A stretch of 20,668 nt of DNA, from positions 1-20,668 of the forward strand of contig VGHV01000009.1 of NCBI GenBank assembly GCA_016868095.1, read 5' to 3'. The position numbers and the translations under genes are program-made. Below, piece after piece: positions 8,138 to 15,256 of this stretch. Each line of letters begins with the position of its first letter. Positions within the stretch are counted from its first letter, which is position 1. This stretch comes from Betaproteobacteria bacterium. Lineage in GTDB: Bacteria > Pseudomonadota > Gammaproteobacteria > Burkholderiales > Burkholderiaceae_E. The notes under the pieces are model-generated. The model was not told where the DNA came from, did not search any database, and was given only the letters and a program-made list of their open reading frames with translations.

Positions 8138-9184
8138 ATGCTTGACACCATCGACCGTATCGCCGCTGATTACTTAAAGCCGGCAGCTATTCATGCCGCT
8201 GAAGAAGGCGTTTTTCAGCAGTCGCTCTGGGAAGCTTTGGGCGATGTTGGACTTACAACAGCGATGTTGCCAGAGTCTGCAGGGGGTTTAGCGCTTGGCT
8301 TGCATGAGGTCTGCGACATGCTTTCGCGTTGCGCCTACCATGCCATGCCTATACCCATCGCCGAAAACGCACTGGCCATTGCCTTGGTGGCAGCGAGCAA
8401 TCCGCAGTGGAAAGGACCCCTGGCCGATACGCTCATTGAGGCATACAGCAAGGAGCAACATCGCTTGGTCCTCTGTGCGTCACTACAAAAAGAAGAACAA
8501 TTGGCTTTTAGAGTTGCCTGGGCCAGTCAGGCTCAGGCTTTGGTCCTTGTGGATGAACAAGGAACTGTTTCATGGTGTGACCGTGCTCGGCAAGCATGGC
8601 ATGTCCTGGCTGCAAAGCGTAATCTCGCGGGTGAGCCACGGGAAGATATTCGTATCCACGCTGAGCATATAAGCACGAGAAGCCACGCCGTAGGGCTTCA
8701 TCATCGCTTTGAACAAATGGGTGCCTTGGTAAGGACTGCCCAAATGAACGGCGCAATGCAACGAACGCTACAGTTATCGATTCAATACGCTAATGAGCGC
8801 AAGCAGTTTGGACGAGCGATCGGTAAGTTTCAGGCGGTGCAGCATATGCTGGCCGTGCTTGCTTCGCATGCTGCGGCTTCGCAAGCAGCCTATCAGGCTG
8901 CGCTTGATGCAATCGCTCTTCATGGCTGGGGCGAACACACCCCATGGTCTGTGGCGATCGCCAAGGCTCGGGCGAGTGAGGCTGCAGGTCTTTGTGCTGA
9001 TCTTGCCCACCAGGTTCACGGTGCGATGGGCTTTACTCGCGAGCACAGTTTGCATCGCTTCACACGCAGGCTTTACGCATGGCGTGATGAATTTGGGAAC
9101 GAGGCCTATTGGCAGTCCCGCGTTGGTGCTTGGACGCTTGAACTTGGCGCAGAGGCCTTATGGGATCACCTGGTTCGCCACTAA
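8138..9184 (+). CDS. Acyl-CoA dehydrogenase (smaller member of a gene pair)
   Basis: A 348-residue protein of the acyl-CoA dehydrogenase family, shorter than the usual 380-400. The N-terminal alpha domain is recognisable (GDVGLTTAMLPESAGG). The middle beta domain is weakly conserved, lacking a clear SEPxxGSD motif. The C-terminal helical domain is typical: NERKQFGRAIGKFQAVQH and QVHGAMGFTREHSLHRFTRR, then RDEFGNEAYW with Glu318 as a candidate catalytic base. This pattern of a weak FAD-binding middle and a strong C-terminal domain is seen in partners of two-gene dehydrogenases such as mycobacterial ChsE1-ChsE2. A strong Shine-Dalgarno AAGGAGG (8125-8131) overlaps the upstream stop codon and lies 6 bases before ATG. 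The gene is convergent with the iron-ADH gene, 18 bases apart. Heteromeric partnership is inference. Confidence 0.88.
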   Translation: MLDTIDRIAADYLKPAAIHAAEEGVFQQSLWEALGDVGLTTAMLPESAGGLALGLHEVCDMLSRCAYHAMPIPIAENALAIALVAASNPQWKGPLADTLIEAYSKEQHRLVLCASLQKEEQLAFRVAWASQAQALVLVDEQGTVSWCDRARQAWHVLAAKRNLAGEPREDIRIHAEHISTRSHAVGLHHRFEQMGALVRTAQMNGAMQRTLQLSIQYANERKQFGRAIGKFQAVQHMLAVLASHAAASQAAYQAALDAIALHGWGEHTPWSVAIAKARASEAAGLCADLAHQVHGAMGFTREHSLHRFTRRLYAWRDEFGNEAYWQSRVGAWTLELGAEALWDHLVRH

Positions 9185-9202
9185 TGGTTGGCTTCTGATC
9201 GG

Positions 9203-10369
9203 CTAAAGCATGCGTTCTAATAAAGGTAGCAAGCTCTCAGCCGTGGGTATGTTGCGAGGATTCGTAGGAATCCATCGGTCATGCATGCATAGCCTTGCGA
9301 GTTCGGGGAGTTGATCAGCACGAATGCCATAGTGCCCGAGGCGACTTGGCAAGTCCAGGTCTAAGACGAGTTTTTCGATGTAGCCTGCTGCGTCGCCATC
9401 ATCTGCGCCCAAGGCCTTGGCTACTTCCACTTGGGCCGCTCCATTGATGACTGAGTTAAATCGTAGAACGTTTGCGAGCGTAATGCATGATGTGATGCCG
9501 TGCGGAATCTTAGCCCAAGACCCAAGTAGATGCCCGATCGCATGGCTTGCGCCTTTGCTCACACCCGACTGAGAGCCAACCATCGATAGCCACATGCCGA
9601 TCTGACAATCAAAACGTGCTTGCAGATCCGAGGGGTCGCGATACGAGCGCAAAAGTGCCCGGGGCAATAAACGCATTGCTTGCAGATCGGCTGCCTGTGA
9701 AAAGGGCTGCGCATGGATCGATAAATAACCTTCAACAGCATGATCTATCGCTCGTACGCCAGAGGAAAGCCAAAGCGGCATCGGTGTTGCTAAGGTCAAC
9801 GCGGGATCAAGAATCACATGTGAAGGTACTGCATAAGGATGCTGAACGCTCTCTTTAATGCCAGTTTCGCTATTTGTCATGCCTGCGTACGCGGTAAATT
9901 CTCCTGCCGAGAGGGTGGTGGGCAGGGCAATCATTCGTGCTTTAGGTGCTCTAAGGCCAGCCGCTGGCTTTCCAGAGACCGCGATCAGGCGATCCATTGC
10001 TTTGATGCTGTCGATGTCGTTAGATAGGCATAACTGAACGATCTTGCCTGCATCGGTTTGCGAGCCTCCACCAAGCGTTATGAGAACCTCTGCCTGAGCA
10101 CTTTTCGCAGCTTGTGCGGCTGCGAAAACAGCCTCTCTCGGTGTGTGTGCGGTGACGCCATCAAAAACGCCCACAAGCCGCGAGCCAAGCTTTTCCTCGA
10201 GCCGCCGAAGGTCGTTGGTCTGTGTGCGAATTGATTTGCTAACGAGTACAAAAGAGCGCTGGCCCGGATGCTCTGCAAGCACTTGATCAATCACCCGGTC
10301 GAAGGCTTGTCCGAAAAAAATGCCCTCTGCTTTGGGTGGTCGATAGGCGCCCGATACAAGCTTCATCAT
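9203..10369 (-). CDS. Iron-containing alcohol dehydrogenase family, maleylacetate-reductase-like
   Basis: A 388-residue member of the iron-containing alcohol dehydrogenase superfamily. The nucleotide-binding motif GGGSQTDAGK is at residues 100-109, and LPTTLSAGEFTAYAGMT resembles the maleylacetate reductase branch. Of the four usual metal ligands (Asp196, His200, His263, His277 in FucO), the three His are present at 210, 276 and 290 with the expected spacing, but the Asp is replaced by Arg206 (GVRAIDHAVEG). Maleylacetate reductases often lack this Asp and some are reported to work without metal. The protein probably reduces a ketone or C=C bond, or oxidises a hydroxy acid, using NAD(P)H. It is the last gene of the Bug – crotonase – this operon, 3 bases after the crotonase stop. 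No ring-cleavage genes are nearby, so a true maleylacetate role is not supported. Confidence 0.85.
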   Translation of the reverse strand: MMKLVSGAYRPPKAEGIFFGQAFDRVIDQVLAEHPGQRSFVLVSKSIRTQTNDLRRLEEKLGSRLVGVFDGVTAHTPREAVFAAAQAAKSAQAEVLITLGGGSQTDAGKIVQLCLSNDIDSIKAMDRLIAVSGKPAAGLRAPKARMIALPTTLSAGEFTAYAGMTNSETGIKESVQHPYAVPSHVILDPALTLATPMPLWLSSGVRAIDHAVEGYLSIHAQPFSQAADLQAMRLLPRALLRSYRDPSDLQARFDCQIGMWLSMVGSQSGVSKGASHAIGHLLGSWAKIPHGITSCITLANVLRFNSVINGAAQVEVAKALGADDGDAAGYIEKLVLDLDLPSRLGHYGIRADQLPELARLCMHDRWIPTNPRNIPTAESLLPLLERML

Positions 10370-10372
10370 GAC

Positions 10373-11167
10373 TTAGCGCCCTTGAAAGACGGGACTGCGA
10401 CGCTCAGCCATTGCCTTAACGCCTTCCTTAAAGTCTTCAGTTAAATAGTGTCGCGATTGCTCCATACCTTCATGGTTGGTTGCTTCGCGCACTGCGTCCG
10501 CAAGGCCTGCTCTCAGCGTCGCACGTGTCGATTGGACAGCGATGGGCGCAGACGCTGCGATCTCGTAAGCCATCTCAAGGGCTGCGTCTACGAGTTTTTC
10601 TTTGGCAACTAAGCTGTCCACCAGGCCCATGGTAAATGCCTCCTCGCCTTGTACACGGCGACCGCTATAAAACATTTGAGAGGCCTTTTGGATTCCGATA
10701 ACTCTAGGTAAGGTCACGCTAAGACCAAAGCCCGGGTGAAAGCCGAGTCGATTGAAATTGGCGCTGAACCGCGCTTCCGGGCAGGCAATCCTAAAATCCG
10801 CCATCATCGCAAGACCAAGGCCCCCGCCAACAGCAGGTCCTTGAACTGCTGCAATCACCGGCTTTTTGCAGCGAAATAAGCGCACCGCTTCGTCATAAAG
10901 GGGGTTGCTTGTCGGGGCGCCAGCAGGCGTTTGCGTGCGCGGCTTAGAGAAATCAGCGCCGGCACAAAAGGAGCTGCCTGCTGCAGCCAAGACAATCGCC
11001 CGACAGTCCGATTCACGATCAAGCCCTTCAAATATCGACGCAAGATCTCGAATCCAGGCAAGGTCAAAGAAGTTATGAGGCGGCCTGTTGAGGGTAATGA
11101 GTGCCACATGACCTTGAGCGCTTAGGGATAAGTCCTCAGGTATTGATAACTGTTCCAGATTCATCAT
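10373..11167 (-). CDS. Enoyl-CoA hydratase/isomerase (crotonase) family protein without catalytic Glu pair
   Basis: A 264-residue crotonase-fold protein. The CoA-binding and oxyanion-hole motifs are present: SSFCAGADF near residue 70 and AVQGPAVGGGLGLAMMADF near 107-125. The two glutamates that add water in rat crotonase (Glu144 and Glu164) align to Gly118 and Phe138 here, in the stretch RFSANFNRLGFHPGFG. The protein therefore binds acyl-CoA but probably does not use the standard hydratase chemistry; isomerase, hydrolase, decarboxylase or C-C-cleaving roles exist in the superfamily. The ATG overlaps the Bug stop codon by one base (TAATG), with AAGG about 7 bases upstream, a sign of translational coupling. 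The iron-ADH gene follows after 3 bases. A second in-frame ATG one codon later is equally possible. Confidence 0.88.
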   Translation of the reverse strand: MMNLEQLSIPEDLSLSAQGHVALITLNRPPHNFFDLAWIRDLASIFEGLDRESDCRAIVLAAAGSSFCAGADFSKPRTQTPAGAPTSNPLYDEAVRLFRCKKPVIAAVQGPAVGGGLGLAMMADFRIACPEARFSANFNRLGFHPGFGLSVTLPRVIGIQKASQMFYSGRRVQGEEAFTMGLVDSLVAKEKLVDAALEMAYEIAASAPIAVQSTRATLRAGLADAVREATNHEGMEQSRHYLTEDFKEGVKAMAERRSPVFQGR

Positions 11168-12168
11168 TATTCAGCCTTAATCCCAGCGGCATCGGCAATT
11201 TTGCGGAAGCGTTCGATTTCGTCAAGCTGGTACTTGCTCATGCGCTCAGGTCCGAAATCAATCATTGGTTCAGATCCATTGGCCGTGAAGTAATTGGCTG
11301 CTTCTTTGGAAACCAGGCCTTTTTTCATCGCTTCGACTAACTTTGCATGGGCAGCCGCCGGCGTGTCGCTACGGACGTAAAACGACGTCCATGCGTAGTT
11401 GGCATACTCGGGGTAGAGCTCTCGAATCGTCATCACCTCGGGTAGCGAGGGATGTCTCGTCTCGCCCGATACTGCAAGAGCTTTAATTTTGCCTGCCTTG
11501 ATAAGCGGCAAGGCACCCCCTAAATCGCCCATGCCAGCGTCAAGTTGCCGCCCGATCACGTCGTTGATGACCTGACTTTGGCCTTTGTAGGGCACGTAAG
11601 TAAGTTTTGCTTGCGATAAATTCGATAACCAAGCAATGCCTAAGTGGTAGCCTGCCGAGTAAGAGCCAATATTGAGTGACTTTGCTTTTCCGGCGGCGAC
11701 CAGATCGGCAATATTTTTAAAGGCTGAGTCATTGGCCGCATACCATACATTCATCGAGCGCGAGATGCCATGAACCGCCTTGAAGTCCTTAACGGCGTCG
11801 TAGCCAGGATTTTTCATAACAATCGGATTAACCGCCATCGGCGAGTTAGACGCAACCATGATCGTATGTCCATCGGCAGGTGCTTGCTTGACTGCCATGG
11901 CTGCAACGGCGCCACTTGCACCTGGCCGGTTCTCAACCAGGACCGACTGGCCGAGGCTGCGTTGCATTTGTTCAGCCAGGATGCGGGCCGAGCCGTCGGC
12001 CCCGCTACCGGCGGTGAATGGCACAAGCATACGAATGGGCTTGTTTGGAAAATCGGCTTGCGCGCCGGCGGTGCTGGCATAGAAAAGTACGCCAGCCTTC
12101 ATAACGGTTGCCAAGGCGATGCTACCCCAAAGCTTGAATGTGGAACGATCTTGAGTCGGTTTTCTCAT
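11167..12168 (-). CDS. Bug/TctC-family periplasmic solute-binding protein
   Basis: A 333-residue tripartite-tricarboxylate-transporter-type binding protein (Bug family), exported to the periplasm, where family members bind carboxylates and similar solutes. The signal peptide runs to about residue 37 (hydrophobic stretch, then STAGAQA before DFPNKPIRMLVPF). The mature start with PFTAGSGADGSAR is the diagnostic Bug ligand loop, followed by VENRPGASG and the central VPYKGQSQVINDVIGRQLDAG region. I start at ATG 12168, with AGGAG 8 bases upstream; a GTG one codon earlier is less likely. It is the first gene of an operon with the crotonase and iron-ADH genes. No tctA/tctB membrane genes are in the window, as is common for Bug proteins. 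It may deliver or sense the compound that the cluster degrades; ligand unknown. Confidence 0.93.
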   Translation of the reverse strand: MRKPTQDRSTFKLWGSIALATVMKAGVLFYASTAGAQADFPNKPIRMLVPFTAGSGADGSARILAEQMQRSLGQSVLVENRPGASGAVAAMAVKQAPADGHTIMVASNSPMAVNPIVMKNPGYDAVKDFKAVHGISRSMNVWYAANDSAFKNIADLVAAGKAKSLNIGSYSAGYHLGIAWLSNLSQAKLTYVPYKGQSQVINDVIGRQLDAGMGDLGGALPLIKAGKIKALAVSGETRHPSLPEVMTIRELYPEYANYAWTSFYVRSDTPAAAHAKLVEAMKKGLVSKEAANYFTANGSEPMIDFGPERMSKYQLDEIERFRKIADAAGIKAE

Positions 12169-12246
12169 CACACTGTCTCCTCTCCAAATGGCTGTGGTTA
12201 TAGTGATCCGAGTCTAGCCTGAAGCCTTAAGGAGGATAAGCAAAAG
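12169..12246. promoter_or_regulatory. Divergent control region between Bug operon and CoA-transferase
   Basis: This 78-base region must hold the 5' signals of both divergent units unless transcription starts inside the genes. It contains AGGAG for the Bug gene on the minus strand near 12177-12181 and a strong AAGGAGG at 12229-12235, 11 bases before the CoA-transferase ATG. The only -10-like element is TTATAG around 12198-12204, which also reads as CTATAAC on the other strand. No good -35 is visible for either direction. Confidence 0.45.
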
Positions 12247-13458
12247 ATGAGCGATTTCGGACCATTGCATGGCATTCGTGTGATCGATTTAACCTCGGTC
12301 GTCCTCGGGCCTGTCGCAACCCATGTGTTGGGGGATCTGGGGGCGGATGTCATTAAGGTCGAAGCGCCTGAGGGTGATTTGATGCGTGCTAATGGTGTAT
12401 CGCGCAACAAAGGCATGAGTTCGATTTTCATTGCGATTAATCGCAACAAGCGCTCGCTTTCGATCGATATGAAAAGTGACGAAGGCAGGGAAGTCATGCG
12501 TCGTCTGATCGCTCAAAGTCAAGTGCTTGTTCACAACATGCGGGTTAAAGCGATCGAACGGCTTGGATTTGGCTACGAGCAGGCGAGTGCTATCAACCCG
12601 CAGCTTATCTATTGCCTTGCCACAGGCTTTGGTCAGGATGGCCCCTACCGTGATCATCCTGCTTTTGATGACATTATCCAGTCGGCCTGTGGGTTGGTTG
12701 CTCTTAATCGTGATCATCTCGATAGCGCTGAATACGTTCCATCTTTGATAGCAGATAAAACCATCGGTGTTTATCTTGCCAACGCAGTGCTTGCCGCCCT
12801 GGTTCATCAGCTGCGTACAGGAAAGGGGCAGCAGGTTGAAGTGCCGATGTATGAAACGATGACCTCATTTTTGCTTGCCGAGCACTTGGGGGCCATGACC
12901 TTTCCCGGTATGCAAGGGTCAGCGGGTTATGCGCGTGTATTGTCTGGCGGGCGGCGGCCGGTCAAGACTATCGATGGGCATATCAGCTTGTTGCCCTACA
13001 CCGAAGGCCACTGGGTTGCATTACTGACTGAAACCGGGCACCAAGAGGCTATTGAAAGGCTTCAAGTGCGGGATCGTCATTCAAGGAACCGTCACTTACA
13101 GGCTTTATACGCTTTGTTGCGCGAAATCATTAGCACTAATACGACCGATTACTGGATAGGCTTTTGTCAGCGGCTTGATATACCAGCTACACCGATTTAC
13201 GCATTAGAGCAGTTGCCAGAGCATCCTCATTTGAAAGCGGTGAATCTTTTTCAAAAGGTCTCGCATCCCAGTGAAGGGGACATCGTGCAAGTACGGCCAA
13301 CCTTGAAATTTTCACAGTCGCCAGCCAGTGTACAGCGACCCGCGCCCCGACTCGGCGAGCATAGCCTTGAACTCTTACTTGAGCTAGGCTTCTCCGAGCA
13401 AGAGGTACAAAGCATGATGGCCCGCCGTGTGGCTGTTCAGTCGCCAAATAAAGCCTAG
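12247..13458 (+). CDS. CaiB/BaiF family (class III) CoA-transferase
   Basis: A 403-residue class III CoA-transferase, which moves CoA between carboxylic acids through an enzyme-bound anhydride. The N-terminal pattern GIRVIDLTSVVLGPVATHVL, then LGADVIKVEAPEGD, is diagnostic, as is the central ATGFGQDGPYRDHPAFDDI. The catalytic Asp of this family (Asp169 in formyl-CoA transferase) aligns to Asp170 in LIADKTIG. It continues with TGKGQQVEVPMYETM and the C-terminal LGEHSLELLLELGFS motif. Length is normal. The gene has an ideal Shine-Dalgarno and is divergent from the Bug operon and convergent with the SDR gene. In this setting it most likely activates the incoming acid for the dehydrogenase pair. 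Donor and acceptor are not readable. Confidence 0.94.
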   Translation: MSDFGPLHGIRVIDLTSVVLGPVATHVLGDLGADVIKVEAPEGDLMRANGVSRNKGMSSIFIAINRNKRSLSIDMKSDEGREVMRRLIAQSQVLVHNMRVKAIERLGFGYEQASAINPQLIYCLATGFGQDGPYRDHPAFDDIIQSACGLVALNRDHLDSAEYVPSLIADKTIGVYLANAVLAALVHQLRTGKGQQVEVPMYETMTSFLLAEHLGAMTFPGMQGSAGYARVLSGGRRPVKTIDGHISLLPYTEGHWVALLTETGHQEAIERLQVRDRHSRNRHLQALYALLREIISTNTTDYWIGFCQRLDIPATPIYALEQLPEHPHLKAVNLFQKVSHPSEGDIVQVRPTLKFSQSPASVQRPAPRLGEHSLELLLELGFSEQEVQSMMARRVAVQSPNKA

Positions 13459-13504
13459 CGATACACCAAGGCTCAACAAAGACTAGCGATGCTCTTGGGC
13501 TAAG

Positions 13505-14335
13505 CTAAGCCTTGCGAAGTTCATCCCAGTCTTGCTTCGTCCAAGTTAGAAGTTCTTCGGCACCCGAGCTCTGTAAATGGGCACCACCATCGATTGTGAC
13601 CATTTCGCCTGTCATAAATTTTGCAGCATCTGACAGCAGAAAACTCGCTAGTTCCGCTAACTCCGCATGCTCACCGACGCGCCCAAGCGGTATGCGCGAC
13701 TCAGCGCGAAGTTGACTACGCTTGCCTGCCATTAATTGGGCCGATGCACCGGGCGTTGGAAACGAGCCCGGGGCGATCGCGAGCAATCGCACGCCATAAC
13801 GACCCCATTCAACGGCCAAGCTCTTGGTCATCGCAAGAACGGCTGACTTCGACATGGCCGAAGGGACAGTGAAGGCGCGGCCAGTGATCGTCGAGGTCGA
13901 CAGGATACTTAGAATCAAACCCTGTTGCTTGCCCTCAATCCAGCGCCGACCCGCTGCCAGACTGCAATACATACTGCCATGAAGGGTTGGCGCGAGTACT
14001 GCATCGGCCGCTCGATGCGATAAGTGTTCGGACCTTGCAATAAAAGTCGCTGCCGCGTTGTTGACCAATACATCGAGCGGGCGGTCCTGCCAAATGCTGT
14101 CCATCATGGATTCAACTTGAACCGCATCGCGAATATCGCAACGATGAATATCAACCTGTGCGCCTAAGTCTTGCTGCCATCGAGATGCTGCCGCTTGCAA
14201 GACTTCCAAACGTCGACCGCAAATCACAAGATTTGCGCCAAGTTCTATAAATCGTCTTGCCATGGCAGCACCAAGTCCGCTGCCGCCACCAGTGACTAAA
14301 ACGCGTTTGCCTTCTAAGGAGCCAGCTGCAAGCAT
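13505..14335 (-). CDS. SDR family oxidoreductase, 2,4-dienoyl-CoA reductase-like, lacking catalytic Tyr
   Basis: A 276-residue short-chain dehydrogenase/reductase. Cofactor motif TGGGSGLG (residues 15-22), Arg41-Arg42 after strand 2 (suggesting NADPH) and NNAA (92-95) are present. The region VPSAMSKSAVLAMTKSLAVEWGRYGVR closely resembles mitochondrial 2,4-dienoyl-CoA reductase. Lys163 is kept, but the classical Tyr of YxxxK is Ser159, as in dienoyl-CoA reductases; the alternative Tyr used by those enzymes, 15 residues before the Lys, is Ser148 here. The usual proton donor is therefore not evident. The fold ends normally with MTGEMVTIDGG plus a 25-residue tail. It starts 16 bases after the suhB stop with no clear Shine-Dalgarno, so it is probably cotranscribed with suhB. 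It is grouped with the catabolic cluster by function only. Confidence 0.9.
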   Translation of the reverse strand: MLAAGSLEGKRVLVTGGGSGLGAAMARRFIELGANLVICGRRLEVLQAAASRWQQDLGAQVDIHRCDIRDAVQVESMMDSIWQDRPLDVLVNNAAATFIARSEHLSHRAADAVLAPTLHGSMYCSLAAGRRWIEGKQQGLILSILSTSTITGRAFTVPSAMSKSAVLAMTKSLAVEWGRYGVRLLAIAPGSFPTPGASAQLMAGKRSQLRAESRIPLGRVGEHAELAELASFLLSDAAKFMTGEMVTIDGGAHLQSSGAEELLTWTKQDWDELRKA

Positions 14336-14351
14336 ATGGGTGTAACGACGC

Positions 14352-15215
14352 TTATTGGGTCTGATGCTTGTTATAAATACCGCTAAATCGTTGAATCATC
14401 AAGGCAAATAGTGCAGGGTTTGCTGCCAGCACACGACCGCCAAAGAGGTGTTCAGCTTCACCTTCGAAGTCACCAATGAGGCCGCCCGCCTCGGTAATAA
14501 GCAATGCACCTGCGGCAACATCCCAAGGCGATAAGCCCATCTCAAAGAAGGCGTCAAAACGTCCCGCCGCGACATAGGCTAGGTCAAGCGCTGCGGCGCC
14601 GGGTCGACGAAGACCCGCCCCGTCAAGGGTAAGCTGTCGGAAATAGGCAAGAAACTCATCGAGTTGGGCCATGCTTCGTGAGGGGAATCCAGTACCAATC
14701 AAGGATTCCTTGATTGCGACGCGTTTTGCGACACGGATGCGTCGATTATTGAAAAATGCGCCTGCGCCGCGGCTCGCTGTGAACATCTCATCATTAGCGG
14801 GGTTGTAGACAACCGCTTGGGTGAGTACGCCTCGCTCAAGTAAACCGATTGACACGGCATACTGGGGCACGCCGTGAATAAAGTTGGTGGTTCCGTCTAG
14901 GGGATCAAGAATCCACAGGTGATCAAGTTCGCGCAGCCAAGGTGACTTGAGGTTGATCAGGCTGTCGCTTGCGTGGCCTGCACGCGATTTTGGACCAGCA
15001 ATAAAACCCGACTCCTCTGCTAAGATGCAATGGTCCGGAAAGGCCTCAAACAAGGCTTCGATAAGGGCTTGTTCGGAGGCGCGATCGATCTCGGTCACAA
15101 AATCGTTGAGCTGCTTCCGAGCCACTCGAATTGAATCGATGTCTACCGATCCTCGGTTAATTATGCGAGCAGCTGAGCGCGCTGCGCGCACGGCAATATT
15201 GAGCATCGGGTGCAT
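14352..15215 (-). CDS. suhB: Inositol monophosphatase family protein SuhB
   Basis: A 287-residue Mg2+-dependent inositol-1-monophosphatase family protein. SuhB also acts as a transcription antitermination partner in E. coli. Signature residues are visible: LAEESG with Glu67, then DPLDGTTNF with Asp104 and Asp107, and SPWDVAAGALLITEAGG for the second motif. The spacing from Glu67 to the DPLDG Asp is 37 residues, against 17 in E. coli SuhB, so about 20 residues are inserted (around FIAGPKSRAGHASDSLINLK). I use the ATG at 15215, because MHPMLNIAVRAAR matches the family N-terminus; a GTG at 15242 would add nine unlikely residues. The gene is divergent from trmJ with 41 bases between starts, an arrangement known in Burkholderiales. 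The SDR gene follows after 16 bases. Confidence 0.93.
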   Translation of the reverse strand: MHPMLNIAVRAARSAARIINRGSVDIDSIRVARKQLNDFVTEIDRASEQALIEALFEAFPDHCILAEESGFIAGPKSRAGHASDSLINLKSPWLRELDHLWILDPLDGTTNFIHGVPQYAVSIGLLERGVLTQAVVYNPANDEMFTASRGAGAFFNNRRIRVAKRVAIKESLIGTGFPSRSMAQLDEFLAYFRQLTLDGAGLRRPGAAALDLAYVAAGRFDAFFEMGLSPWDVAAGALLITEAGGLIGDFEGEAEHLFGGRVLAANPALFALMIQRFSGIYNKHQTQ

Positions 15216-15256
15216 GTCGGAGATCCAGTTGCAACAAAGCACTTCATTTTAAGCTA

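Noticed and set aside
12289..12807. Minus-strand 172-codon frame inside the CoA-transferase gene
   Set aside because: It is antisense to the best conserved part of the CaiB/BaiF protein and has no family resemblance; long antisense frames are expected at this base composition.
13455..13490. 8-base direct repeat CTAGCGAT after the CoA-transferase gene
   Set aside because: Two short copies in a 46-base convergent gap, no symmetry or T-run; too short to call a terminator or attachment site.
6909..14335. Central cluster as a recently acquired mobile island
   Set aside because: No integrase, transposase, tRNA end or flanking direct repeat is visible, and CGATCG frequency and general codon style resemble the neighbours.
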